Below, piece after piece: positions 15,760-23,682 of a stretch of DNA of 64,000 nucleotides (the stretch's first letter is position 1; every line of letters starts with the position of its first letter). The stretch lies in the NCBI RefSeq assembly GCF_004104055.1, contig NZ_QOVJ01000001.1, positions 806,001 through 870,000 on the forward strand. The letters run 5' to 3'. The notes beneath the pieces are model-generated. The model was not told the origin of the DNA, ran no database searches, and saw only the letters and a program-made list of their open reading frames with translations. Position numbers and translations under genes: made by a program. The DNA comes from Leeuwenhoekiella aestuarii (GTDB lineage Bacteria; Bacteroidota; Bacteroidia; Flavobacteriales; Flavobacteriaceae).

Positions 15760-17313
15760 ATGGCAAATACCCTCAATAATACCGCGATTGCTGAAGCCTT
15801 AAAAGCGCTAGAGATTACTTCTGAAAATGCCGGAACTTCTACCGGTAAAAAAACGATGAATGCCGGTGCGTCGATCCATTCGGTGTCACCGGTTGATGGC
15901 GAAGTAATTGCAAGCGTTACGCAAACAACGCCAGAAGAGTATGAGCAGGTGGTGCAAACTGCACAGGAAGCGTTTAAAACCTGGCGGGTTATGCCGGCTC
16001 CCCAACGTGGTGAGGTTGTGCGCCAGTTTAATGCAGAACTGCGTCGCTTAAAGGAACCTTTGGGCAAGTTGGTTTCGTATGAAATGGGAAAAAGCTATCA
16101 GGAAGGTCTGGGTGAAGTACAGGAAATGATCGATATCTGTGACTTTGCGGTTGGACTTTCGCGTCAATTGCACGGTTTAACTATGCACAGTGAGCGTCCC
16201 GGGCATCGCATGTATGAGCAATACCATCCGCTTGGGATTGTAGGGATTATTTCGGCATTTAATTTTCCGGTTGCTGTGTGGTCATGGAATACGGCATTGG
16301 CCTGGGTTTGTGGTGATGTGTGTATCTGGAAACCTTCAGAAAAAACACCTTTAACCGGTGTTGCCTGCCAGAAAATAGCTGCGCGTGTGTTTGCAAAAAA
16401 TAACCTACCGGAAGGTATTTCGTGCCTTATTAATGGTGATTATAAAGTAGGCGAACTGATGACTCAAGACGAGCGCGTGCCGCTTATCTCGGCCACAGGC
16501 TCTACCCGAATGGGAAAACAGGTTGCACAGGCTGTAGGTTCAAGATTGGGTAAGTCGCTTTTAGAATTAGGCGGAAACAATGCGATTATTGTGACACCGG
16601 ATTCGGATTTAAAAATGACGGTAATCGGGGCGGTATTTGGTGCGGTAGGAACTGCCGGGCAACGCTGTACCTCTACCCGCAGGTTGATTATTCACGAAAG
16701 CATTTACGATAAAGTAAAAAATGCGATTGTAGATGCCTATGGTCAATTGCGTATCGGGAATCCGCTGGATGAAAACAACCACGTGGGTCCGTTAATTGAT
16801 ACCGATGCGGTAAAGAACTATCAAAATGCTTTGAAAAAAGTAGTTGAAGAAGGCGGAAAAATTATTGTTGAAGGTGGAGTACTCGAAGGCGAAGGCTATG
16901 AAAGCGGTTGTTATGTAAAACCGGCCATCGCCGAAGCTCAAAATAATTTTGAGATTGTACAACACGAGACCTTTGCACCTGTTTTGTATTTAATGAAATA
17001 CAGTGGAAGCGTAGAAAATGCCATCGAACTGCAAAACGGTGTACGACAAGGACTATCGTCTGCGATTATGACCAACAATCTACGTGAAGCTGAGCGCTTT
17101 TTAAGTGTTGCCGGTAGCGATTGTGGAATTGCAAACGTGAACATTGGTACCAGTGGTGCTGAAATTGGTGGAGCATTTGGAGGCGAAAAGGAAACCGGTG
17201 GCGGTCGTGAGAGCGGCAGCGATGCCTGGAAAGTATATATGCGTCGCCAGACCAATACGATTAATTACACAACCGAGCTTCCACTGGCGCAGGGAATTAA
17301 GTTTGATTTGTAA
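15760..17313 (+). CDS. Aldehyde dehydrogenase of the ALDH7 (antiquitin) type, probable alpha-aminoadipic semialdehyde dehydrogenase
   Basis: NAD(P)-dependent aldehyde dehydrogenase, 517 aa. ALDH hallmarks are the LLELGGNNAII motif with the general-base Glu and the catalytic Cys in GTAGQRCTSTRR. The C-terminal segment GTSGAEIGGAFGGEKETGGG followed by RESGSDAWK and LPLAQGIKF is characteristic of ALDH7A1-like enzymes, which oxidise alpha-aminoadipic semialdehyde (piperideine-6-carboxylate) in lysine catabolism. No lysine-catabolic neighbour is visible, so the pathway is inferred from family alone. It is separate from haaO (a terminator intervenes), so an aminomuconate semialdehyde role suggested by adjacency is less likely. 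Confidence 0.9.
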   Translation: MANTLNNTAIAEALKALEITSENAGTSTGKKTMNAGASIHSVSPVDGEVIASVTQTTPEEYEQVVQTAQEAFKTWRVMPAPQRGEVVRQFNAELRRLKEPLGKLVSYEMGKSYQEGLGEVQEMIDICDFAVGLSRQLHGLTMHSERPGHRMYEQYHPLGIVGIISAFNFPVAVWSWNTALAWVCGDVCIWKPSEKTPLTGVACQKIAARVFAKNNLPEGISCLINGDYKVGELMTQDERVPLISATGSTRMGKQVAQAVGSRLGKSLLELGGNNAIIVTPDSDLKMTVIGAVFGAVGTAGQRCTSTRRLIIHESIYDKVKNAIVDAYGQLRIGNPLDENNHVGPLIDTDAVKNYQNALKKVVEEGGKIIVEGGVLEGEGYESGCYVKPAIAEAQNNFEIVQHETFAPVLYLMKYSGSVENAIELQNGVRQGLSSAIMTNNLREAERFLSVAGSDCGIANVNIGTSGAEIGGAFGGEKETGGGRESGSDAWKVYMRRQTNTINYTTELPLAQGIKFDL

Positions 17314-17416
17314 TTGACTTTATAATTAGGTTTTTTGAGGGTTTAGTTTTATTAAAACTTAACTTTTAACGCAACCTTTTTTAGTTATGGGTATCTATTT
17401 AATAAGCAACCATTAA

Positions 17417-17896
17417 ATGAATTTTATGAGAAGAATTATTTTTATGCTTACAGCTTTAGCTACCCTTAGTTGTTCTAATGATGACGATGGGATTAATAGT
17501 GTAGAAGCTAATTCAGTGATTTTTGGCGAAGTATATGGCCAATGTGCAGGAGACTGTAGGTCGCTTTTTCTTATTAATGACACTGGGGTTTTTGCAGATT
17601 CTGATAGTGATACAGATTTTGGAAATTGGGATAATACTAATTTTGAAGAAGAAGCATTATCAGATGCTAAATTTCAATACTCTAAAGGTGTTATTGAAGT
17701 TCCCGAAAGTCTACAGAGCTTTGAAGGAGAGCTTGGAAGTCAAACCATTGCAGATTTTGATTATTTCATTAGTATTGACATTGGTGAAGAAAGAAAATCA
17801 TGGACCTTTGATGAAATAAAAGATGATTTACCGTCAGACATTAAAAGTTACTTGGAGAACGTTATTCTGGTCATTTCAGAGTTAAGAGAAGAATAA
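17417..17896 (+). CDS. Hypothetical acidic lipoprotein
   Basis: No family recognised. 159 aa with a lipoprotein signal (MNFMRRIIFMLTALATLSC) and then a strongly acidic mature part rich in Asp/Glu with SNDDDG immediately after the lipid-anchored Cys. Two further Cys are close together (GQCAGDC). The ATG at 17426 is an alternative start. It is monocistronic, between the aldehyde dehydrogenase and a terminator shared with the convergent zinc-ribbon gene. Confidence 0.6.
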   Translation: MNFMRRIIFMLTALATLSCSNDDDGINSVEANSVIFGEVYGQCAGDCRSLFLINDTGVFADSDSDTDFGNWDNTNFEEEALSDAKFQYSKGVIEVPESLQSFEGELGSQTIADFDYFISIDIGEERKSWTFDEIKDDLPSDIKSYLENVILVISELREE

Positions 17897-17908
17897 GATA
17901 ATTAAGAA

Positions 17909-17934
17909 GGCCGCTGTTTAAGCGGCTTTTTTAT
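17909..17934. terminator. Terminator between convergent genes
   Basis: GCCGCT / AGCGGC stem with a GTTTA loop followed by TTTTTTATTT. The T-run serves the plus-strand lipoprotein gene and reaches the 3' end of the convergent minus-strand gene. Confidence 0.75.
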
Positions 17935-19022
17935 TTGCTAAATAAATAAACCAACCCGAAAACAAATAAACCGGCAAGTATAGTCAGAAATATTTTCCAG
18001 AACGAATAAGGTCGTTTTCCGGAAATGCTTCCATTTTCTCCGTTTACAAAAAAGCTGTACTCTTTATTCTTATAGCGGTACGCACTTATGTAAACTGGAA
18101 GTAAAATGTGTTTAAACGTTTCTTCTTCCAGCTGCATATTGAGGTGCGATACGCGTTGTTCATCACCGCCAATATCCCGGCGTGCCCAGGTTTTAGCGAT
18201 TTCACGCATTTCATCCTGAGATTCAAGGTGCCCGTCTTTCAGAGGGATGGTATATTTTTCGGTAACAAAACCGGCAAGAAAACCGCTTTCAAAAGGCTGT
18301 AACTTTTTCAAATCCCAAAGTGCAATTCCTCGGGGTACTTTCCCGGTATGTTGCTTTGAAGCATTGATGAGGGTATCGTCTACAAACCCCTGAACATTAC
18401 CACTCACGGGAATCCATCGTGTTTTGCGAACACGGCGGGTTTGCCTGCGGCCATTGCTGTCCCGATAGCTTTGCGTTTCATAGTAATAATCGCCCCGCTG
18501 GCCGCTGTATTGGCCGTAAAGCTGTGCATCAAAAGTCCAATAGGGTAAATACAGGCCTTTAGTAGATTGCGGGTCTAGTGTAGCTTTCTGCAAATCGTTA
18601 GGCGCCCACCAAAGTCCTTTGACCCATTTTTTAAATCGAATGATAGCTTCCTGTTGGGTAAGCTGAAACGGCAAGACGGCTCCGGGTAAAATCCATTGCT
18701 CTGTTTTTGCATCTTCGCGAATGAGCGGTGTGCCGCAATACACGCAGTGCAGGGATTTGTAATTTTCTTCTACGTGCTGATTTGCGCCGCAGTTTTTGCA
18801 ATGCAGAATGCTTATTTCTTCACTGTTTGCCTGGCTTCCCTGACTTTCGAGATATACACGTAGTGGTAATTCTTTGATAGGATCGGTATCCAGATTGATG
18901 TGGTCTTCGTGACCACAGTACTCGCAAATAATGCTCGTAGTGCCGGGCTTGTATTTTAGCTCCGCACCACAGTTTTTACAGGCTTTTTTAAGTTCCGATT
19001 TTTGAATTACAGGTTCAGGCAC
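17931..19022 (-). CDS. Zinc-ribbon membrane protein, resembling B. subtilis YdjG
   Basis: 363 aa, beginning at a GTG (19022). Two zinc ribbons occupy the first ~105 residues: CKNCGAELKYKPGTTSIICE with the YCG following, and CKNCGANQHVEENYKSLHC with VYCG. The middle of the protein is rich in Trp/Tyr and Arg (YDYYYETQSYR-like strand, RRQTRRVRKTRW). A single C-terminal TM segment (about 338-358) anchors it. In B. subtilis a comparable zinc-ribbon membrane protein (YdjG) acts with the SPFH protein YdjI to place PspA at the membrane. Here the SPFH-GYF gene lies 173 bp upstream on the same strand, which supports a similar pair. Homology to YdjG is judged by architecture only. Confidence 0.7.
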   Translation of the reverse strand: MPEPVIQKSELKKACKNCGAELKYKPGTTSIICEYCGHEDHINLDTDPIKELPLRVYLESQGSQANSEEISILHCKNCGANQHVEENYKSLHCVYCGTPLIREDAKTEQWILPGAVLPFQLTQQEAIIRFKKWVKGLWWAPNDLQKATLDPQSTKGLYLPYWTFDAQLYGQYSGQRGDYYYETQSYRDSNGRRQTRRVRKTRWIPVSGNVQGFVDDTLINASKQHTGKVPRGIALWDLKKLQPFESGFLAGFVTEKYTIPLKDGHLESQDEMREIAKTWARRDIGGDEQRVSHLNMQLEEETFKHILLPVYISAYRYKNKEYSFFVNGENGSISGKRPYSFWKIFLTILAGLFVFGLVYLFSK

Positions 19023-19150
19023 TGATTTGGAGGTTTGGTTTGATGCTTTTAAAAAGATTAATACGTATCAACGAAACATTGAAAATCGTCAGTCAAAACC
19101 CCTGATTCTTCAGTAATTTTGAAGCTTACTTAGCTTTTGATTAAATACTA

Positions 19151-19186
19151 GTGAGAACCTGAAACAAGTTCAGGTTGACGAAAATG
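19151..19186. repeat. REP-like palindrome (AACCTGAA..TTCAGGTT)
   Basis: AACCTGAA-ACAAG-TTCAGGTT (19156-19176) is a perfect 8-bp hairpin flanked by GTGAG and GACG. It resembles the palindromic words around CCTGAAACAAGTTCAGG that occur repeatedly in intergenic regions of Flavobacteriaceae genomes (from general knowledge). It lies 10 bp past the SPFH stop codon and could also act as its transcript end. Confidence 0.55.
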
Positions 19187-19195
19187 ACTAGCTAT

Positions 19196-20326
19196 CTATT
19201 GCCCTGGTAAAGGTGGTGGTGTGTTTCCGCCTAAAAAGGGCTTAAGCTCTTCGATTTCCTGCAGCGCTTTCCATTCAGTCATTCCTTGTTTCCAGATCAA
19301 AGAATTCCTATTGATGGTGCGTGAAGCAAAAAGTGCCTGTAATTGTTCAAAACTTACCGGTCCCTGTTGCTGACTGTTATGTGCGTAAAAATACTGGGTT
19401 TCTGCTGGCATAGGCGGTGGAGTTGCCGCGGGCTGTGCAGGTCGTGGTGCTTGTGTACCGCCGCCTAGCATTGCGCCGCCCATTTGTTGTGCGAGGGCAA
19501 AGCCCATTCCCATTCCCATTCCGGCGCCGGCAGTGCCACCTTCATTATTGGCAGCCGCTTCAATAGCTTTTGCGGTTTTAAACTTGGTCAACTTATCAAG
19601 ATCCAGCTTGTCGATACGGCTGTACTCAAAGATTTCCTTCTTAAGCTCTTCGGGCATCGAGACGTTTTCGATAAAGAATTTTTCAAGTGAAATACCCACC
19701 GAAGCGAACTCGGGTTGCATCACTTCTTTACAGGTTTCTGAAAGCTCAGTAGTATTTGCCGCGTACAATTCTATAGGTAATTTGGCTTCACCAACCGTAT
19801 CTGTAAAACGGGTAGCGATGAGGCTTTTAAGATGCTCGTTAATTTCAAAGTTGGTAAAATTAGCATCAGTACCTACGATGTCTTTGATAAATTTACCGGC
19901 ATCGTTGATGCGATACGCATAGGTGCCAAAAGCTCTGATTTCTACCAGACCAAAACGCTCATCACTTAACGTAATAGGATTTTTAGTTCCCCACTTTTCG
20001 TCTGTAAATAAATGCGTGTTTACAAAATAAACTTCGGCTTTAAACGGACTGTCAAAACCGTATTTCCAACCCTTCAACGTGGTAAGTATCGGCAGGTTCT
20101 GGGTATTTAGCGTATAGGTTCCGGGACCAAAAACGTCTGCCAACTGACCTTCGTTCACAAAAACAGCAGTCTGGCCTTCACGTACGATGAGTTTTGCATT
20201 ATTTTTTATCTCGTTTTGATAGCGCTCAAAGCGGTGCGCGATGGTGTCATCTGTATAATCAAGCCACTCGATAATATCTATAAATTCGTGGCTGAGTTTT
20301 TCTTTTATTTTGTCAAATAGTCCCAT
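19196..20326 (-). CDS. SPFH/band-7 domain protein with C-terminal GYF_2 domain (YdjI-like)
   Basis: 376 aa. The N-terminal ~300 residues form an SPFH domain of the 'virion core protein-like' type: GLFDKIKEKLSHEFIDIIEW, then NEIKNNAKLIVREGQTAVFV, then ARFTDTVGEA and ISLEKFFIENVSMPEE. A Gly/Met/Ala-rich linker with AGMGMGMG follows. The last ~65 residues are a GYF_2 domain (YFYAHNSQQQGPVSFEQL ... SLIWKQGMTEW), which binds proline-rich peptides. The tail PPPLPGQ is itself proline-rich, so self-association through the GYF domain is possible. B. subtilis YdjI has a similar SPFH layout and helps membrane stress responses. Co-directional with the zinc-ribbon gene. Confidence 0.85.
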   Translation of the reverse strand: MGLFDKIKEKLSHEFIDIIEWLDYTDDTIAHRFERYQNEIKNNAKLIVREGQTAVFVNEGQLADVFGPGTYTLNTQNLPILTTLKGWKYGFDSPFKAEVYFVNTHLFTDEKWGTKNPITLSDERFGLVEIRAFGTYAYRINDAGKFIKDIVGTDANFTNFEINEHLKSLIATRFTDTVGEAKLPIELYAANTTELSETCKEVMQPEFASVGISLEKFFIENVSMPEELKKEIFEYSRIDKLDLDKLTKFKTAKAIEAAANNEGGTAGAGMGMGMGFALAQQMGGAMLGGGTQAPRPAQPAATPPPMPAETQYFYAHNSQQQGPVSFEQLQALFASRTINRNSLIWKQGMTEWKALQEIEELKPFLGGNTPPPLPGQ

Positions 20327-20689
20327 AGTCGGTTGTTTTACAGGTTGAAGATATTCATTTAGTTAGTAGTGTTCTTATCAAATTTGTTTCAAACTAATCA
20401 ATATTTCTTAGAGTTTAATCAAAATTGTGTTCTCCACACTATTTTAAACTAAAGCAGGAAGCTTTGTTTTTAAGACTTAAGGGCAGATCTAAATACCTCT
20501 TCTACCTATGCCAAAGACCGTATTCTAACTGTAGTGCTTTAAAGTTATGTTGAGGCTTGTAGCAACCTGTTATCATAAAATTAACTGATTATGAGGGGAT
20601 TAATTTGACTTATGTTTAACCTACTGTACTGAAATTTTAAGAGAATATGCAGGTAGCTTTGAAGTTATAAACTAACAAAGTAATGAATT
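20327..20689. other. Intergenic region between divergent genes
   Basis: 363 bp between the SPFH gene (leftward) and the HHH-like gene (rightward). No open reading frame, strong hairpin or clear TAnnTTTG element was found. It presumably holds both promoters. Confidence 0.4.
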
Positions 20690-21301
20690 ATGGAAATAGA
20701 TTGGATAATTGTAGGGCCTGTTGTAGCAGGAATTTTGGGAATTATTATTGGCTACTTTATAGGGTATGCTTCAAAAAAGGTTCCCAATAATAAACAGGAA
20801 ATAGAAGCCTGGGAGAATAAATATGAGTCTAAAAGCAGAGAGCTTAATGCTTCTATTGAGAAACGTAAAACTCTTGAAAATGATATTACTAACCTTCAAA
20901 CACGGTTGAGTAATGTGGAGTCTGAGCTTGCAAGCTCAAAATCTAAATTAAACGCCGTTCAAAATATTGCCGGAAGTGTTACAAATACTCCTAATTCTAA
21001 TCAGAACTTCGAGTCAACAACTGTAGCGCATGCTTATGGAAAACGAGTCATTGAGAATGACCTGACTATTATTGAAGGGATTAATGTTGAAATCGCAGCT
21101 TTACTCAAAGATCACGGGATTATTACCTGGAAAGAACTAGCCAATACCTCTGGTGAACGTTGCAGAACAATTTTAACTGATAGTGGTAGACATTACGAAA
21201 GCTATCAACCTGCAACCTGGCCAGATCAGGCAAGACTGGCGTATGAAGGAAAGTGGGACGAACTTAGAAGATGGCAGGCTGACCATCATCACTCGATTTA
21301 A
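20690..21301 (+). CDS. Membrane-anchored coiled-coil protein with helix-hairpin-helix-like C-terminal domain
   Basis: 203 aa. One N-terminal TM helix (IVGPVVAGILGIIIGYFIGY, residues ~7-26) is followed by a coiled coil (about 35-92, with heptads around RKTLENDITNLQTRLSNVE). A Ser/Asn linker leads to a C-terminal domain of about 75 residues: NDLTIIEGINVEIAALLKDH, then GIITWKELANTSGERC and PATWPDQARLAYEGKWDEL. This domain matches the HHH-like module seen at the ends of many Bacteroidota membrane and OmpA/LysM proteins; its ligand is unknown to me. It is followed by a terminator and stands alone. Confidence 0.75.
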   Translation: MEIDWIIVGPVVAGILGIIIGYFIGYASKKVPNNKQEIEAWENKYESKSRELNASIEKRKTLENDITNLQTRLSNVESELASSKSKLNAVQNIAGSVTNTPNSNQNFESTTVAHAYGKRVIENDLTIIEGINVEIAALLKDHGIITWKELANTSGERCRTILTDSGRHYESYQPATWPDQARLAYEGKWDELRRWQADHHHSI

Positions 21302-21308
21302 GTAAAAG

Positions 21309-21338
21309 AAAAACCGGATATAAAATCCGGTTTTTTTT
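21309..21338. terminator. Bidirectional terminator
   Basis: AAACCGGAT / ATCCGGTTT stem (21311-21319, 21325-21333) followed by eight T. It separates the convergent HHH-like and phosphatase genes. Confidence 0.88.
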
Positions 21339-22068
21339 ATGCGTTACGACCATCTTCTTCGGGGTATAATTTATAAACCGGATCACTTTGCCAGAATTCT
21401 TTAGTATCCACATCAATTACTGAAAGCTTTCCGTAGAAAGCGGCTCCTGTATCTACATTCCATACATTAGCCATTTGTGTAGGAACATCACGATTGATGC
21501 GAGTCACGGGAGTGTGACCAATATAAATCTCTTTGTGATGTGTAAGCCGTTTGGGATACGCGACATCTTCCGGTTTTATGGTTTTGTCTAATGCGACTGC
21601 CATTTCCCAAAAAGTGCGGTCCCAGTAAAAAGCAGTGCTGTGGTGTTCGTATTCAGGGCCATTGTGATTCTGAAAACCGGCGTGTACAAACATCCGGTTT
21701 TGGTCATCAATATGATAATCCAGCAAATCTTCATAAAATGTTACGTGTGCTTTGCGATCGTCTTCAGTAAGCTTGTTGTAAGACTCAATAGTACCTCTAC
21801 CGCCATGATTGAGCCAGACTTCATTGAGGTCGTTCTCTTTAAGCCAATTGTGTGTAAGCTCATCATGATTACCTTTTATAAAAATGCAGTTTTGTTTTTG
21901 AGCCAGATTTATTAAAAAAGAGACTGTTTCAGCGCTTTCACTCCACCCGTCTACATAATCTCCTAAAAATATAAGGATGTCTTCAGCTGTGACATTTGCA
22001 CGCTTTAGAACTTGTTTTAAGCCTTTTAATCCTCCATGAATATCTCCAATCGCCAGTGTGCGTGCCAT
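21337..22068 (-). CDS. Metallophosphoesterase, PPP serine/threonine phosphatase-like
   Basis: 243 aa calcineurin-like phosphoesterase. The metal-binding motifs are in order: GDIHG (residues 8-12), GDYVDG (about 36-41) and GNHDE (about 67-71), with later His residues in GHTPVTR. These are the PPP-type signatures of bacterial protein phosphatases and of ApaH-like enzymes; the substrate could be phosphoprotein or dinucleotide. Its ATG overlaps the stop codon of the upstream AlbA_2 gene by one base (TAATG), so the two are translationally coupled. Confidence 0.9.
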   Translation of the reverse strand: MARTLAIGDIHGGLKGLKQVLKRANVTAEDILIFLGDYVDGWSESAETVSFLINLAQKQNCIFIKGNHDELTHNWLKENDLNEVWLNHGGRGTIESYNKLTEDDRKAHVTFYEDLLDYHIDDQNRMFVHAGFQNHNGPEYEHHSTAFYWDRTFWEMAVALDKTIKPEDVAYPKRLTHHKEIYIGHTPVTRINRDVPTQMANVWNVDTGAAFYGKLSVIDVDTKEFWQSDPVYKLYPEEDGRNA

Positions 22069-23204
22069 TAATTGTATTTTACTTTACGCAGGATGCGTAT
22101 GTTTTCTTTATAGGATTGATATAATTTACTGTCAAACTTACGTAGAAAAGGTCTGATGCTTTCCAGTTTTTCCAAGGCAGATTCAAAACCATTGAGGTAG
22201 CAAATGAGATACGTAGCCGGCAGATTGTATAAATCTTCTGTTTCTCCTTTATTCAGCGTATCGCCCGAAAGCACTTTGTGTTGGATAGCATTGTTGTTGT
22301 TGTAAATGTGATGCAGTACTTTTTTATCATACTTCGGGGGCTCGAAGACCAGATCACTATCTATATAATAAGAGCCGTTTTCATTAAAATGTAGCGTGAG
22401 CTCTTCAAGCGGATAATATTTGTTGTTGCCCTGAAGACCGAGCAAAACATACTCTAAGATGGTAAAAGAATCCTGGGTCATGCTGATCGATACTTCATCT
22501 AAAGCCGAATAAAAAATACGCACCTGCTCATTGATCAATTCAATATCTACCCGGCTAAAATAGGTTTCACCCTTGACTTCTTTTTTATTGCCAGCCCAGC
22601 AAACCACAAACTGTTCTTTAAAAACTTTATACTGGGTATGCAAATCGGCATGTCGCACATTTATGAAGTCGATTACACCGTCAAGCGTGTGCTCAATGCT
22701 GTTGTGCGAATGTTTCTCAATAGTAGCGACCAGTTCGCTGTTAACGTCCAGGATTTCGCTTTTAAACGACTTGGGCATCGAGATGCTACCGTCCCGGTAA
22801 AAGACAGTACCGCCCCAATATTTCCAGATGTTTTTTTTGAGCGCGGTAAGTTTATTTAAAGGTCTTATGGTCACCAGACCCACTACAATATCTGCCGGAA
22901 GGTGTGGAAACGGTATGTTTTCGTAAGAAACAATAGGCGGATTATCCAGATACGCGTTGATCAGATTTTGAATCTTGCTGTCGTCAAAAAACGGCACCCC
23001 GACAATCTCATTGCTTTCGTCTTCGACACCAATAACGATATAACTGTTGTTCTTGGGATTGGAGTTTGAAAGTGCGCAGATGTGTTTTAAAAATTTGGCC
23101 TTGCCCTCCTTATTGCTGATATCCACTTTACGCTTTTTGTCATAAAAACTGTTCTCGTCATTATGCGCGAGGAGGTTTTTAATGAGAAGGCGTTTGTTGA
23201 TCAT
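22068..23204 (-). CDS. AlbA_2 (Schlafen-like) domain ATP-/nucleic-acid-binding protein
   Basis: 378 aa. The N-terminal ~130 residues are an AlbA_2 domain (Pfam 'putative DNA-binding', AAA_4): AKFLKHICALSNSNPKNNSY, IVIGVEDESNEIVGVPFFDD, then a conserved PxIxxE-like tail. The rest has no domain I recognise; it contains many aromatic residues and an NNN run. AlbA_2 domains occur in transcriptional regulators, Schlafen-family nucleases and defence proteins. Shares a TAATG overlap with the phosphatase gene. Before the cassette insertion at 23216-23681 it seems to have followed the SDR gene by 4 bp. Function unknown. Confidence 0.8.
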   Translation of the reverse strand: MINKRLLIKNLLAHNDENSFYDKKRKVDISNKEGKAKFLKHICALSNSNPKNNSYIVIGVEDESNEIVGVPFFDDSKIQNLINAYLDNPPIVSYENIPFPHLPADIVVGLVTIRPLNKLTALKKNIWKYWGGTVFYRDGSISMPKSFKSEILDVNSELVATIEKHSHNSIEHTLDGVIDFINVRHADLHTQYKVFKEQFVVCWAGNKKEVKGETYFSRVDIELINEQVRIFYSALDEVSISMTQDSFTILEYVLLGLQGNNKYYPLEELTLHFNENGSYYIDSDLVFEPPKYDKKVLHHIYNNNNAIQHKVLSGDTLNKGETEDLYNLPATYLICYLNGFESALEKLESIRPFLRKFDSKLYQSYKENIRILRKVKYN

Positions 23205-23215
23205 TGTGTTATTGC

Positions 23216-23237
23216 AATTATTATTTTTATTGCTATT
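23216..23237 (+). repeat. Left terminal inverted repeat of the mini-cassette
   Basis: 22 bp abutting the left GTTATTGC repeat. Positions 23221-23237 are the perfect inverse of 23660-23676; two mismatches occur in the outer five bases. Confidence 0.75.
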
Positions 23238-23240
23238 CTG

Positions 23241-23629
23241 TTAATCAAATTTACTTCCTCGTTTTTCTGATTTTTTCAAATAGTTTGAGAATTTACCGAT
23301 TTGATCTATTAATTCTTGAGCTTCAGTATTAAGTTTTTGAAATGAATCTTTATCTAAGTAGTTTCGATCTAAACATCTTATTAATTGCGATTTTGTTTCA
23401 CAGCACGAACCTTTGGAAAACCTAAAAAGTTGATAAACTCCTTGTTACCTCCTCTTCCAAATCCCTCTGCAATATTATCCATTATAGATCCAGAAGAGGT
23501 ATTTATTTGATTCCTTAGTTCAAAATCCTGTTTCAATTCTGTAGTTTGAATAATTTCCCAAACATTTTGAGAGAGCAAACGAGCTTTCTTAAAAACCTCA
23601 AGGTCTTCAAACGAGTTGTAATGTGCCAT
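23241..23629 (-). pseudogene. Four-helix-bundle protein (S23/IVS/Avd-like), frameshifted
   Basis: Starts at 23629 with MAHYNSFEDLEVFKKARLLS and reads through the family core (NQINTSSGSIMDNIAEGFGR, GGNKEFINFLGF). It then leaves frame and stops after 82 residues. The other frame continues with KGSCCETKSQLIRCLDRNYL, then KLNTEAQELIDQIGKFSNYL, ending KRGSKFD at 23241. That is the normal family C-terminus at normal length (about 128 aa). Restoring one T to the T4 run (A4 at 23417-23420 on the plus strand) gives GFSKGSCC and joins both parts. So either the gene lost one base in a homopolymer or the assembly has an error there. The family is found in 23S rRNA intervening sequences and as accessory Avd proteins of diversity-generating retroelements; function here is unknown. 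Confidence 0.88.
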
Positions 23630-23659
23630 TATTCAATATTTTAATAAAAAGTAAATAAT

Positions 23660-23681
23660 AATAGCAATAAAAATAAGAATA
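23660..23681 (-). repeat. Right terminal inverted repeat of the mini-cassette
   Basis: Inverse partner of 23216-23237 (20/22 matches). It abuts the right GTTATTGC copy at 23682-23689. Confidence 0.75.
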
Positions 23682-23682
23682 G

